Shown here piece after piece: positions 9,208-18,303 of a stretch of 64,000 nucleotides of DNA. Numbering within the stretch: position 1 is the first letter of the stretch; each line of letters begins with the position of its first letter. Below the pieces are notes generated by a model. It ran no database searches and had not been told where the DNA came from. It saw nothing but the letters and a program-made list of their open reading frames with translations. The DNA comes from Bacillota bacterium (lineage in GTDB: Bacteria; Bacillota; Clostridia; Peptostreptococcales; Anaerovoracaceae), in assembly GCA_017405645.1 (NCBI GenBank), contig JAFQZZ010000030.1, positions 1 through 64,000 on the forward strand. Direction: 5' to 3'. The translations under genes were made by a program, and so were the position numbers.

Positions 9208-11193
9208 TTATAAATCCTCCTGATCCTGGGGCTGCGCTCCCCCGTATTTCTGCTGCAGGATCTTTCTCTGTTCCTCCTGCCGGGCCCGTGCTTCAGCCTG
9301 GCGGCGGACTTCCTCCTGCTTCTTTTCCTTTTCGGTCTGTTTCGCGTCGGCCTCTTCTTTCAGGCTTTCCAGCGGTTCGCCGTTAAACAGCCGTTCGAAC
9401 TGTTCCGCATCCAGGGTCTCCAGTTCGATCAGGCCTTCCGCCACCGCATGGAGCTTGTCCATATTGGCTTCCAGCAGCTCCACGGTCTTGCTGTAGGCGT
9501 CCTCGATGATTCGGCGGATCTCGTGGTCGATCTCGCTGGTGACCGCTTCCGAAATATTCTTCTTGGTGGAGAAGTCTCTCCCCAGGAAGACCTCTTCTTC
9601 CGAAGAGTAGTTCACCGGTCCGATGGCGTCGCTCATCCCGTAGCGGGTGACCATGTTCCGGGCGATGTTGGTGGCCCGTTCGATGTCGTTGCTGGCGCCG
9701 GTGCTGATGTCCTCCAGTACCAGCTGTTCCGCCACGCGGCCGCCCAGCAGGTGGATGATGGAATCGAACATCTCGTTCCGGGTGATGTAGCTCTTGTCCT
9801 CTTCCGGCAGGGTCATGGTGAATCCGCCGGCTCTGCCTCTCGGGATGATGGTGACCTGATGCACCTTGTCGGTTCCCGGCAGCAGGGTGGCCACCACGGC
9901 GTGACCGGCTTCGTGATAAGCCGTCAGGCGCTTTTCCTTGTCGCTGATGATCCGGCTCTTCTTTTCCGGACCGGCGATGACCTTGGTGATGGCGGTCTCG
10001 ATGGTATCCATATCAATGGTGGGCAGGTTGTGTCTCGCAGTGAGGATCGCTGCCTCGTTGAGCATGTTTTCAATGTCCGCCGGGGTGAAGCCCGGAGTTC
10101 TCTTGGCCAGGGTGGTGACGTTGACGTCTTTCCCCAGCGGTTTGTTGCGGGAGTGGACCTTGATGATGGCTTCCCTTCCCTTCAGGTCCGGTACGTCGAT
10201 GACCACCTGGCGGTCAAACCGGCCCGGTCTCAGGAGCGCCGGGTCCAGAACGTCCGGCCGGTTGGTGGCCGCGATGACGATAATGCCTTCGTTCTCGCCG
10301 AAGCCGTCCATTTCCACCAGCAGCTGGTTCAGGGTCTGCTCTCTTTCATCATGGCCGCCGCCGAGGCCCGCGCCTCTCTTACGGCCCACTGCGTCGATCT
10401 CGTCGATGAAGACGATGCAGGGCTTGTTCTTCTTGGCTTCCGTGAACATGTCACGGACACGGGACGCGCCGACGCCCACGAACATTTCCACGAAGTCGGA
10501 ACCGCTGATGCTGTAGAAGGGCACGCCCGCTTCGCCGGCGGTCGCCTTGGAAATGTAGGTCTTGCCGGTGCCCGGAGGGCCTACCAGCAGGACGCCTTTG
10601 GGGATCCTGGCCCCCATGCGCATGTATTTCTGCGGATCCCGCAGGAAGTCCACGATCTCCGCCAGTTCTTCTTTTTCTTCTTCCAGTCCGGCCACGTCCT
10701 TGAAGGTGACCTTCTTCAGGTCTTCCTGTTTATGGAGCTGGGCACGGCTCTTGCCGAAGCCCATGACCTTGCCTCCGCCGCCCTGGGTCTGGTTCATGAA
10801 GAAGATCCAGACGCCGACAAAGACCAGGAGTATCAGGAAGGTGGGCAGCATGGACAGCCACCAGGAAACCTCCTTGGGTTCATCCGAGGTGACTTCCAGT
10901 TTTCCCTCCTCCGCCTGAGGCATGATGTATTTCTGGAACACCGCATCCGCCTCCAGCGTCGTGGAGGAATAGGAGACCACCGAGGTTTCGCCGTCCTTCA
11001 GAACGGCCTGGAATTTGGTCTGGTCCATATGGATGCTCTTGACGTTTCCGCTGGCCAGTTCCGTGATCATCTGGGAGAAGGGGATCTCCTTCACGGTCTC
11101 TTCCGGTTTGTCGTAAAAGAAGAAGACCGCTGTCATAATGATCAGGAAAATGACAAAGTAGAGGCCGAGCCCCCGTGCTGTTTTTCTGTTCAC
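9208..11193 (-). CDS. ftsH: ATP-dependent zinc metalloprotease FtsH
   Basis: Membrane-bound AAA+ protease that degrades misassembled membrane proteins and short-lived regulators. The 661-residue protein starts at GTG. It has a first TM helix (about 10-26), an extracytoplasmic domain, and a second TM (about 106-127). The AAA module contains [21 protein letters not shown] and the second region of homology [18 protein letters not shown]. The M41 peptidase has HEAGH. The C-terminal tail (about 600-661) is unusually Glu/Gln/Lys-rich. It is followed at once by coaX. Confidence 0.96.
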   Translation of the reverse strand: MNRKTARGLGLYFVIFLIIMTAVFFFYDKPEETVKEIPFSQMITELASGNVKSIHMDQTKFQAVLKDGETSVVSYSSTTLEADAVFQKYIMPQAEEGKLEVTSDEPKEVSWWLSMLPTFLILLVFVGVWIFFMNQTQGGGGKVMGFGKSRAQLHKQEDLKKVTFKDVAGLEEEKEELAEIVDFLRDPQKYMRMGARIPKGVLLVGPPGTGKTYISKATAGEAGVPFYSISGSDFVEMFVGVGASRVRDMFTEAKKNKPCIVFIDEIDAVGRKRGAGLGGGHDEREQTLNQLLVEMDGFGENEGIIVIAATNRPDVLDPALLRPGRFDRQVVIDVPDLKGREAIIKVHSRNKPLGKDVNVTTLAKRTPGFTPADIENMLNEAAILTARHNLPTIDMDTIETAITKVIAGPEKKSRIISDKEKRLTAYHEAGHAVVATLLPGTDKVHQVTIIPRGRAGGFTMTLPEEDKSYITRNEMFDSIIHLLGGRVAEQLVLEDISTGASNDIERATNIARNMVTRYGMSDAIGPVNYSSEEEVFLGRDFSTKKNISEAVTSEIDHEIRRIIEDAYSKTVELLEANMDKLHAVAEGLIELETLDAEQFERLFNGEPLESLKEEADAKQTEKEKKQEEVRRQAEARARQEEQRKILQQKYGGAQPQDQEDL

Positions 11194-11300
11194 TACTCTA
11201 TATAACCTCCGTAAAGAAATATCAATTCAATGGTAAGCCAAATTATTCTACCACATTACTTCCTTTATTTCAATCCTAAGTTATGTTAAGAAACAAAGTT

Positions 11301-11469
11301 GAAGAATCGCTTTGGTCGCTGCAGGCATTTCCCCCTCGGACGCTCTCGCTCACTGCCCTCACGCAGCGGTACTAAGCTCTGTCTTCGCCTTTGGCTCGCC
11401 ACTCGCTAAGGACCGGCGTTCGGGACTGCCTCGGGTGGAAATCCTGCAGCTCTTAGTGCGATTCTTCCA
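11301..11469. repeat. Long imperfect fold-back at the 3' end of tilS
   Basis: The left arm (11301-11338) begins GAAGAATCGC and includes GCTGCAGGCATTTCC. The right arm, read on the minus strand from 11469, begins GAAGAATCGC and includes GCTGCAGGATTTCC. The arms enclose about 90 bp with its own smaller hairpins. The right arm contains the last codons and stop of tilS, so the structure forms on the 3' end of that mRNA. Confidence 0.6.
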
Positions 11470-12895
11470 ATTCTACCAACAGGATTCTTTTACTGCTGGC
11501 TGCCGCCCGGAATTTTTCGTTGATCTCGTATCCGGGAATCCAAAGAACCTGTTGTCCGAGGCAGAGGAGCGGGAGTTTGTCCCGCAGGTCCCGGTCGATC
11601 TTCCGGTCCACGAAGTAGTTCTGGAGTTTTTTCGTACCGGAAAAGCCCTTCGGGGAGATCACGTCGCCGGGCTGACGGGTGCGCAGGACCAGATTGTCCT
11701 CACCGCCGGCGGCCCGGATCTTGTCCAAATCAAATCCGGCCTTCCCCCCGGGGGGAAGGTGGCCGAGCGCAGCGAGGTCGGATGAGGGGTTCTCCAAAAC
11801 GCTCATGGTAAACCCGGGCATTTTCAGATCTCCGCCTTCTTCCGCGGCCTTTTCAAAAACCACGTTCTCATACCGGCACTTCATCACGAAACCGTGGGGG
11901 AACGCTGTCTCCCCGGTGGTGCTGCCGGACTGCAGCAGCTTCACCGCCTGCTCCAGATGAACGGAAGTGATGTCCTGGGGCAGCCCCGCCTTTTCAAAGC
12001 AGCGCACGATGGCCCGCTTCATCACCGCAGGGTGCGTGCCTGCCAGCTGCTTCCTGGGAAGGGAAACGCGGCATTCTCCCGGTAAAGTCCCGGCCTTCCC
12101 CCTGGGGGGAAGGTGCCCCGAAGGGGCGGATGAGGGGATTGATTCACATTGGATTTCCTCCAGAATCTTTTCCACGAATCCGTCGATAAAATCCCGGTCC
12201 TCCCGGGCGATCTCCGACAGCCGGGCCAGGGACGCCGTCAGGTCGCCCCCCATCTTTTCATTGATATAGGGGATCACCTGAAGCCGCACCACGTTCCGGT
12301 TGTACACCGGCTCCAAATTGGTGTGATCGATGCAGGGCGTGAGCCCCTCCTCTTCCAGAAAGGCTTCGATGTCTTTCCGGGAACAGTCCAGCAGGGGACG
12401 GATGACTCCGTCCTCCCGTTTATAGTCCATGCCGCAGAGCCCCGCCGTGCCGGTGCCCCGGACGATCCGCAAAAACAGCGTTTCCCCCTGGTCCTCCCGG
12501 TTGTGGGCCACGGCGATCTTTGCGCCGCCCAGTTCTTCCGCCATCCGGGCAAAGGCCTCGTAACGGACCTGCCGGCCGGCTTCTTCCGAACTCATCTTCC
12601 ATTCCTTCGCCAGGGCTTCTACGTCGGAGCGCTCCGCCCGGAACGGGATCCCCCGCTCCCCGCAGTACGCCCGGCAGAATTCCTCGTCCCGGTCCGCCGC
12701 TTCGCCCCGGTACAGATGGTTCACGTGGACTGCCGTCAGGGTGCGGATCCCCAGCTCTTCTTTCAATATATATAGTCCGTGAAGCAGGCACAGGGAATCC
12801 GGGCCGCCGGAAAATCCCGCGACCACGTTTTCTCCCTTTTCGATAAGCCCCTGCTCCCGGATGGTTTTCTTCATTTTATTCAGGATATCGTTCAT
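11453..12895 (-). CDS. tilS: tRNA(Ile)-lysidine synthetase TilS with two in-frame repeat insertions
   Basis: Converts C34 of the tRNA-Ile CAU anticodon to lysidine, so it is essential for AUA decoding. The roughly 480-residue protein has the PP-loop SGGPDS at residues 29-34, NLEPVYNRNVVR of the TilS core, and a C-terminal substrate-binding domain. The ATG at 12895 (MNDILNK) fits the family. Two stretches are not TilS-like: about residues 253-268 (SGHLPPRGKAG) and 369-386 (GHLPPGGKAG). They are translations of a palindromic repeat also found outside genes here. Both keep the frame and probably lie in surface loops. The hpt gene often found between tilS and ftsH is absent. Confidence 0.93.
   Translation of the reverse strand: MNDILNKMKKTIREQGLIEKGENVVAGFSGGPDSLCLLHGLYILKEELGIRTLTAVHVNHLYRGEAADRDEEFCRAYCGERGIPFRAERSDVEALAKEWKMSSEEAGRQVRYEAFARMAEELGGAKIAVAHNREDQGETLFLRIVRGTGTAGLCGMDYKREDGVIRPLLDCSRKDIEAFLEEEGLTPCIDHTNLEPVYNRNVVRLQVIPYINEKMGGDLTASLARLSEIAREDRDFIDGFVEKILEEIQCESIPSSAPSGHLPPRGKAGTLPGECRVSLPRKQLAGTHPAVMKRAIVRCFEKAGLPQDITSVHLEQAVKLLQSGSTTGETAFPHGFVMKCRYENVVFEKAAEEGGDLKMPGFTMSVLENPSSDLAALGHLPPGGKAGFDLDKIRAAGGEDNLVLRTRQPGDVISPKGFSGTKKLQNYFVDRKIDRDLRDKLPLLCLGQQVLWIPGYEINEKFRAAASSKRILLVELEESH
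11739..11788. repeat. Palindromic repeat family A, copy inside tilS (C-terminal part)
   Basis: The core CCTTCCCCCCGGGGGGAAGG is a near-perfect palindrome. It is followed by a second small inverted pair and the tail GGATGAGGGG. The same layout occurs at 12092-12138 and, inverted, at 40017-40061. Here it is translated in frame. Confidence 0.8.
12092..12138. repeat. Palindromic repeat family A, second copy inside tilS
   Basis: Begins GGCCTTCCCCCTGGGGGGAA, then GCCCCGAAGGGGC, and ends GGATGAGGGG. It has the same orientation and structure as the copy at 11739-11788 and is read in frame within the same gene. Confidence 0.8.
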
Positions 12896-12964
12896 TTTCT
12901 CATTCTCCTGCTTCCTACTATAGCGAGTCGCCGGACCACTGTCAAATAGGGAGAAATAAAAAAA

Positions 12965-12988
12965 CCGCCCCGGCATTTGCCGGAGCGG
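12965..12988 (-). terminator. Terminator after the L,D-transpeptidase gene
   Basis: Minus-strand stem CCGCTCCGGC...GCCGGGGCGG with loop AAAT, followed by TTTTTTT. It separates the transpeptidase gene from tilS. Confidence 0.8.
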
Positions 12989-13000
12989 CAGTAACTCCTG

Positions 13001-13780
13001 TTACAGATTCAGGCTCTCCCAGGTCTCGGGGCTGAGGTTCTGCAGCGAATCGATCACTACGACGCAGTCCGTCTGCACGTTCTGCATCACCTTGATCATC
13101 TGATCCTTCGGGAGCGCGACGCATCCCCCGGTATAGGGCTTGAAGGGCCCCATGCAGTGCAGGAAGATGGCGGAACCCAGTCCCGGCGTACCTTCCTCAT
13201 TGTAGCTGATGTTCAGGCAATACTGATATTCCCTGTCATAGTCCACGATGTGCTCACTGTTTTCCGTATCCAGGTCCGGGTAATCGTTGATGTTCACCAT
13301 CTCATTGTAGTGATACCCTTCCCGCTGGTCGCCGGACCAGTAATCGTCTTCGTTCACCTGGTAGTAGTCAATGGAGCATACCGGGTCATCCGCGATGCCG
13401 AAGGCCTGGGTAAAGTGGAACGTCCCCACCGGGGTCATGGCGTCCCCTTCCTTGGTCTTTCCAAGGCCCTTCTTTCCGATGAAGGCCGGGGTGGTCATGA
13501 TCTGCTTCCAGTTCCCGTCGCTGTCCTTCTGGTGCATGGACACCGTGGCCGTGGTCGGACCGATGCCGGCGATCACGAAGAGCTGCTCCGCGTCCGCCGC
13601 CTGTTCCAGTTCACCGATCCATTCCGGGGAATCCTCCGCAGTCGCCGGATCAAAAAGATCTACCGCAATGGTTCCTTCCGTATTTTCCTGTATTTCTTCC
13701 TGGGAGCCGCAGCCCGCCAGCGGCAGGCATAAAAGCGCCGCCATCGTCAATATCATCACAACTGCTTTCCAGTGTTTCAT
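13001..13780 (-). CDS. L,D-transpeptidase (YkuD) lipoprotein
   Basis: A 259-residue enzyme predicted to make 3-3 peptidoglycan cross-links or attach proteins outside the membrane. The signal peptide ends in the lipobox LAGC (C24). The catalytic C220 lies in HCMGPFKPYTGGCVALP, matching the YkuD H...GC signature with the usual SHGC serine replaced. An acidic/aromatic insertion (about 130-175, DDYWSGDQREGYHYNE) lies before the active site. It follows the VanX-type gene by 14 bp and has its own terminator, so the two form a small wall-remodelling operon. Confidence 0.85.
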   Translation of the reverse strand: MKHWKAVVMILTMAALLCLPLAGCGSQEEIQENTEGTIAVDLFDPATAEDSPEWIGELEQAADAEQLFVIAGIGPTTATVSMHQKDSDGNWKQIMTTPAFIGKKGLGKTKEGDAMTPVGTFHFTQAFGIADDPVCSIDYYQVNEDDYWSGDQREGYHYNEMVNINDYPDLDTENSEHIVDYDREYQYCLNISYNEEGTPGLGSAIFLHCMGPFKPYTGGCVALPKDQMIKVMQNVQTDCVVVIDSLQNLSPETWESLNL

Positions 13781-13794
13781 GTTCCGCCTCCTTG

Positions 13795-14568
13795 TTACTG
13801 TCCCACTGAATCTCTGCTCACCGGGAATGTAAAGTAAGTATCCGGATAGGGCTCATCCGCCAGGGTGAAATGCCACCACTCGGTATCGATGGGCTTGAAC
13901 CCGTGGGCCAGCATGGCTTCCCGCAGGATCATCCGGTTCTGGTACTGCTCTTCCGTAATTCCTTTATAGTCCGGGTGGGATTCGATGCCGAACCAGTCGA
14001 AGGTCCCGCCCATGTCCACTTCTTTTTCCGTCCTCATGTCGAAGAGGGTCAGGTCCACGGTGCTGCCCCGGCTGTGGCCGGACTTCTCCGCAATGTAACC
14101 CTGGTCGAAGAGGACCGACTTGTCCAGGTCGGGATAGAAGTATTCCTTCATCCGGGTGTCGTCCAGGGCTTCGGCCCAGCGGACGAAATGCGCTACCGCC
14201 ATCTGCGGCCGGTAGGCGTCGTAGATCTTCAGCCGGTAGCCCTTCTGGATCAGGTCGTCGCTGACTTCCTTCAGCGCCTGGGCGCCTTCCTTTGTCATCA
14301 GGGCGATGGGCTCCTCATATCCGTCGATCCGGTCTCCCACGAAATTGTACGTGGAATAATAGCGGATCTCCAGGATCACATCCGGCACCGCTTCGCTCAG
14401 GACCACGAAATCCGACGCGTCTTCTTCCGGCAGCATCTCGCTGTCTGCCGCGGCAGACGGTTCTTCCGAATCCGCCGCATCAGCCGTCTGCGATCCGCAG
14501 CCCGTCAGGCCCGTGAAGGCCAGCAGCATGATCATGCAAAAGATGATGATAAGATTTGTCTTCTTCAT
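13795..14568 (-). CDS. VanX-family D-alanyl-D-alanine dipeptidase, lipoprotein
   Basis: A zinc dipeptidase that by family hydrolyses D-Ala-D-Ala. The 257-residue protein has the M15 metal ligands: H165 and D172 in SGHSRGSTVD, and the E230/H233 pair in EWWH. The ATG at 14568 starts a signal peptide with lipobox LTGC (C24), so it acts outside the membrane, unlike resistance-type cytoplasmic VanX. It neighbours an L,D-transpeptidase. I infer recycling or trimming of wall peptides rather than vancomycin resistance, because no vanH or vanA gene is present. Confidence 0.87.
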   Translation of the reverse strand: MKKTNLIIIFCMIMLLAFTGLTGCGSQTADAADSEEPSAAADSEMLPEEDASDFVVLSEAVPDVILEIRYYSTYNFVGDRIDGYEEPIALMTKEGAQALKEVSDDLIQKGYRLKIYDAYRPQMAVAHFVRWAEALDDTRMKEYFYPDLDKSVLFDQGYIAEKSGHSRGSTVDLTLFDMRTEKEVDMGGTFDWFGIESHPDYKGITEEQYQNRMILREAMLAHGFKPIDTEWWHFTLADEPYPDTYFTFPVSRDSVGQ

Positions 14569-14569
14569 T

Positions 14570-15349
14570 TTAGTCCCCCTGTATCCTGAAGTACCGTCTG
14601 GCATTCTCGTTGGTGGCATCGATAACGGCCTGCCGGTCCATCTGCAGCACTTCCGCCACCATCTGGGCGGTGTACTTCACGTAGGCCGGCTCGTTCCGGC
14701 GGCCCCGGAAGGGCACCGGCGTCAGGTACGGCGCGTCCGTCTCCACCATCAGGCATTCCAGCGGCACCGCCTTCACCACTTCCTTCTGCTTGCGGTTGTT
14801 CTTGAAGGTGATGGTGCCGGGAATCGACAGCATCGCCCCCAGCTTCACGTATTCCTTTGCCATCTCCGCGCTGCCGGAATAGCAGTGCATCAGCACGCCG
14901 TTCGGGAAAGCGTCTTCTTCCTTTAATATCTGCATGCATTCCTCATGGGCGTCCCGGTCGTGGATGATGATGGGCAGGCCCACCTCTTTTGCCAGCCGGA
15001 TCTGCCGGCGGAACCACTCCCGCTGCACGTCCCGGGGGGAATTGTCGTAGTAATAATCCAGCCCGATCTCCCCGATGGCCTTCACCTTCGGGTCCGCAGC
15101 CAGTTCCCGGAACTTTTCCAGGGTCTCTTCGTCCATGGTCTTCGCATCGTGGGGATGACAGCCTACCGCCGCATAGCACCACTCATAAGTATGGGCCTGC
15201 TCCAGGGCGGTCAGGGAACTCTCCAGGTCGTAGCCCACGTTCATCACGCATTCCACGCCGGCTTCCAGCAGCCGCTCCACCACCCCGTCGATGTCTTCCA
15301 TCAGGTCCGGGTTGTTCAGGTGGGTGTGGGAATCAAACAATCCTGCCAT
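14570..15349 (-). CDS. tatD: TatD-family metal-dependent DNase/hydrolase
   Basis: A 259-residue TIM-barrel metal hydrolase of the TatD family, with 3'-5' exonuclease activity in studied members. Motifs: LFDSHTHLNNPDL at the start, the glutamate in IGEIGLDYY, HDRDAHEE, MHCYSGSAE and VETDAPYLTPVPFRG. The ATG at 15349 begins directly with the HxH region. The gene starts 8 bp past the metG stop, the metG-tatD order common in Bacillota. Its stop overlaps the leader of the vanX-type gene. Confidence 0.93.
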   Translation of the reverse strand: MAGLFDSHTHLNNPDLMEDIDGVVERLLEAGVECVMNVGYDLESSLTALEQAHTYEWCYAAVGCHPHDAKTMDEETLEKFRELAADPKVKAIGEIGLDYYYDNSPRDVQREWFRRQIRLAKEVGLPIIIHDRDAHEECMQILKEEDAFPNGVLMHCYSGSAEMAKEYVKLGAMLSIPGTITFKNNRKQKEVVKAVPLECLMVETDAPYLTPVPFRGRRNEPAYVKYTAQMVAEVLQMDRQAVIDATNENARRYFRIQGD

Positions 15350-15357
15350 GGCTCCCC

Positions 15358-17298
15358 CTATTGAATGACGCAGCCGTCCGCCGCGTCGGCCGTCACGAAT
15401 TTCAGCGTGCCGTCCTCGTCCTCGGCAAAGAGGATCATCCCTTCGGATTTCTCGCCCCTCAGTTTCGCCGGCTTCAGGTTGGTCACCACCACCACGGTCT
15501 GTCCCACCATATCGTCCGGGGAATAGTACTCTGCCACGCCGGAGACGATCTGCCGGGTCTCCTGCCCGATCTCCACCTTGGAGACCAGGAGCTTGTCCGC
15601 CTTCGGGTGCTTTTTGCATTCCACGATCTTGCCGGTCTTCAGTTCCACTTTGGCGAAGTCCTCAATGGTGATCGCCGGCTTTTCTTCTTTCGGTTCTTCC
15701 TTCGGCTCTTCCTGCTTGGCGTTGCCGGTGCCGTCCATGTTCATCAGCACCGCCAGTTCCTTCTCGATGTCGATCCGCGGGAAGAGGGCCGGACCCTTTG
15801 CCACCTTCGTCCCCACCGGGATCAGGCCGAACTTGAAGGTGTCGTCCCAACCGGTGCACTGTCCTTCCGGAATGCCCAGCTGCTTCCAGATCTCCTTGGA
15901 AGTGTGGTGCATGAAGGGCAGGATCAGGATGGAGATGATCCGGATGGCTTCCGCCAGGTTGTACATCACCGTATCCAGCCGGCCCTGGTTCTCTTCATTC
16001 TTTGCCAGGATCCACGGCGTGGTCTCGTCGATGTATTTGTTGGTTCTCCGCACGATGGCCCAGATCTCGTCCAGGGCGCCGGAGAAGTTCATCTTTTCCA
16101 TATAGGCGTCCACCTTCGCTGCCGCGCCGGTGGCTACCGCCATCAGTTCGTCGTCGTGTTCGCCGGGCACGTCATGGGCCGGGATCACGCCGCCGTCGTA
16201 TTTCTCGATCATGGATACCGTCCGGCTTACCAGGTTCCCCAGATCGTTGGCCAGGTCGGAATTCAGCCGGTTCAGCAATACTTCATTGGTGAAGACGCCG
16301 TCGTTGCCGAAGGTATACTCCCGCAGCAGGAAGTATTTCAGGGCGTCCACCCCGTATTTCTCGATCAGCACCACCGGGTCCACCACGTTGCCCCTGGATT
16401 TGGACATCTTGCCCCCCTCCAGCAGGATCCAGCCGTGGCCGAAGACCTTCTTCGGCAGGGGTTCGTCGATGGCCATGAGCATCGCCGGCCAGATGATGGT
16501 GTGGAACCGGACGATCTCCTTCCCTACCAGGTGGATGTCCGCCGGCCAGTATTTCCGGTATTTTTCGTCGTCATCCGGGAAGCCCAGGGCGGTGATGTAG
16601 TTGGTCAGCGCGTCCAGCCAGACGTAGATGACGTGCTTTTCGTCGATGGGCACCGGGATGCCCCAGTCGAAGGTGGACCGGGAGATGCACAGGTCATCCA
16701 GCCCCTGCTTCACGAAATTGATCATCTCGTTCCGGCGGGATTCCGGCTCCAGGAATTCCGGGTGGTTTTCAAACAGATCCAGGAGTCTGTCCTGGTATTT
16801 GGAAAGCTTGAAGAAATAGGCTTCTTCCTTCATCTTTTCCACGGGCCGGCCGCAGTCCGGGCAGTTCCCGTCCACCAGCTGCGTTTCCGTCCAGAAGGAT
16901 TCGCAGGGGGTGCAGTACCAGCCTTCGTAGGCGCTCTTGTAGATGTCGCCTTTATCATAGATCTTCATGAAGATGTCCTGGACCCGCTTCACGTGCCGGT
17001 CCTCGGTGGTCCGGATGAAGTCGTCGTAGGAGATCTCCATGGTCTTCCACAGGTCTTTGACGCCGTCCACGATCTTGTCGATGTACTCGATGGGCTTCAT
17101 GCCGTTTTCCTCCGCGATCCGCTGGAGCTTCTGGCCGTGCTCATCGGTCCCCGTCAGGAACATGACGTCGTACCCCTGCAGCCGCTTGAACCGGGCCATG
17201 GCGTCCGCCGCCACGGTGCAGTAGGTGTGCCCGATGTGCAGGTTGGAGCTGGGGTAGTAGATCGGGGTGGTGATATAGAATGTTTCTTTGTTTTTCAT
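15358..17298 (-). CDS. metG: Methionyl-tRNA synthetase with C-terminal tRNA-binding domain
   Basis: Charges initiator and elongator tRNA-Met. The roughly 646-residue class I synthetase has HIGH at residues 21-24, a zinc knuckle with CTPC and CPDC, KMSKS in GGKMSKSRGNVVD, and an anticodon-binding helical domain. A C-terminal OB domain follows (DFAKVELKTGKIVECKKHP to about the end), reached through a Lys/Glu-rich linker that repeats KEEPKEE. The ATG at 17298 is preceded by GGAGGAAAGAC on the minus strand. It heads the block that runs through tatD. Confidence 0.96.
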   Translation of the reverse strand: MKNKETFYITTPIYYPSSNLHIGHTYCTVAADAMARFKRLQGYDVMFLTGTDEHGQKLQRIAEENGMKPIEYIDKIVDGVKDLWKTMEISYDDFIRTTEDRHVKRVQDIFMKIYDKGDIYKSAYEGWYCTPCESFWTETQLVDGNCPDCGRPVEKMKEEAYFFKLSKYQDRLLDLFENHPEFLEPESRRNEMINFVKQGLDDLCISRSTFDWGIPVPIDEKHVIYVWLDALTNYITALGFPDDDEKYRKYWPADIHLVGKEIVRFHTIIWPAMLMAIDEPLPKKVFGHGWILLEGGKMSKSRGNVVDPVVLIEKYGVDALKYFLLREYTFGNDGVFTNEVLLNRLNSDLANDLGNLVSRTVSMIEKYDGGVIPAHDVPGEHDDELMAVATGAAAKVDAYMEKMNFSGALDEIWAIVRRTNKYIDETTPWILAKNEENQGRLDTVMYNLAEAIRIISILILPFMHHTSKEIWKQLGIPEGQCTGWDDTFKFGLIPVGTKVAKGPALFPRIDIEKELAVLMNMDGTGNAKQEEPKEEPKEEKPAITIEDFAKVELKTGKIVECKKHPKADKLLVSKVEIGQETRQIVSGVAEYYSPDDMVGQTVVVVTNLKPAKLRGEKSEGMILFAEDEDGTLKFVTADAADGCVIQ

Positions 17299-17389
17299 GA
17301 TTGTCTTTCCTCCTTCGCAAGAGAGGCGAATGGAACCCTCTCCGAAAATGTGCCTCATATTATATCATAGATTTCCAAAAAAGTGTATA

Positions 17390-17413
17390 GGCGAACCGTC
17401 TTTTCGGTTCGCC
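17390..17413 (-). terminator. Terminator after the zinc-ribbon membrane protein gene
   Basis: Minus-strand stem GGCGAACCG/CGGTTCGCC with loop AAAAGA, followed by a T-rich tract (TATACACTTTTTT). Confidence 0.75.
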
Positions 17414-17419
17414 TTCTAT

Positions 17420-17878
17420 TTAGGATAATGTGCCGCTGTTCATCATGGATGCGAGGGAAAAGCCCGCGATCGCCGTCAGGACGATGCCGAGGGCGATGAA
17501 GACCGCCATGATGACGAATTGAGCGATGGCCCAGTTCCGCCTGGCGGGGAACTTCGGGGAGCCGCCCACGGCCCAGACGATCAGCATGATGAAGCCCGCG
17601 ATGGGGATGCAGGTGATCAGCAGGGTCACGATCCAGTTACCCACGGTCATCTCCCTGCCGGTTTCGGGCGCATAATACACCGGCGGGTCTCCGGCGCTCC
17701 GGAAAGCGTCCCAGTCCTTCTGTCCGCCGGCGGACTGGTAGCCGGTCTTCTTTTCGCCGGCGGCCGCGGCTCCTCCGGAGGGCCGGGTCTCGCCCGATGC
17801 CACCGGTCTCCCGCAGCCGGGACAGAATTGGTCAGTCATATGCAGCGGTGTGCCGCAGTGTTCGCAGAATTGTGCCAT
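17420..17878 (-). CDS. Small zinc-ribbon membrane protein
   Basis: A 152-residue protein with an N-terminal zinc ribbon (C5, C8 and CPGC near residue 19-22). A Gly/Ala-rich linker follows, then two hydrophobic helices (about 80-104 and 116-146) around a short loop containing GGSPKFPARRNWA. The build resembles DUF4190-type small membrane proteins common in Bacillota. No enzymatic motif is visible and the function is unknown. It has its own terminator and stands upstream of metG. Confidence 0.75.
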   Translation of the reverse strand: MAQFCEHCGTPLHMTDQFCPGCGRPVASGETRPSGGAAAAGEKKTGYQSAGGQKDWDAFRSAGDPPVYYAPETGREMTVGNWIVTLLITCIPIAGFIMLIVWAVGGSPKFPARRNWAIAQFVIMAVFIALGIVLTAIAGFSLASMMNSGTLS

Positions 17879-18303
17879 GTTTCTCTTCCTTTCCGCCGGG
17901 TTTCAAACCACTGCGAAACGGCTCGTTTTTGTCCGTTTTTTCCCGTTGGATTTTCGCATGATTTTGTTCCCGGATTTTTCGCTCATTTTTTTTAATTATT
18001 TTTTCAATATTTTTATTAAATATTTAATTTTTTTAATTTCCCACGGGTTTTCCACCTTTTTTTCACACTATTTTTTTAATTTATTATTCCATAAAAAAGC
18101 GGATTTCTCAACCGATACTTTGTTTTTTGGCCGGATTTTCGATGATTTTTTTCCACAATTCGTTGTCACAAAACTGCCACAAAGAGTTCAGAAAACCGTC
18201 AGAGGCCTGAAAAGGGCCAAATTCTTGCATTTTTCTGACTTTTGAGGTATAATAAGAGGGACCTGACAGCCGGAACCCCGGGTGTTCAGGGGAGGTATTT
18301 TTT
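17879..18303. other. T-rich intergenic region with promoter
   Basis: 425 bp without a gene. On the plus strand 17970-18110 is strikingly T-rich, with several runs of six to nine T. It ends in the promoter of the SLH lysozyme-like gene. No ORF, RNA gene or riboswitch fold was recognised. Confidence 0.6.
18225..18253 (+). promoter_or_regulatory. Sigma-A promoter of the SLH lysozyme-like gene
   Basis: TTGCAT (18225-18230), 17-bp spacer, TATAAT (18248-18253). It lies about 50 bp before the ATG at 18304, which is preceded by GGGGAGG. Confidence 0.8.

Noticed and set aside
13795-14568. Vancomycin-resistance gene
   Set aside because: No vanH or vanA partner and a lipoprotein signal; a wall-recycling role is more likely.
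14989-17370. A 793-codon plus-strand frame across metG and tatD
   Set aside because: It is antisense to two clear genes, with Pro/His/Arg-rich low-complexity translation typical of GC-rich shadow frames, and has no ribosome site.
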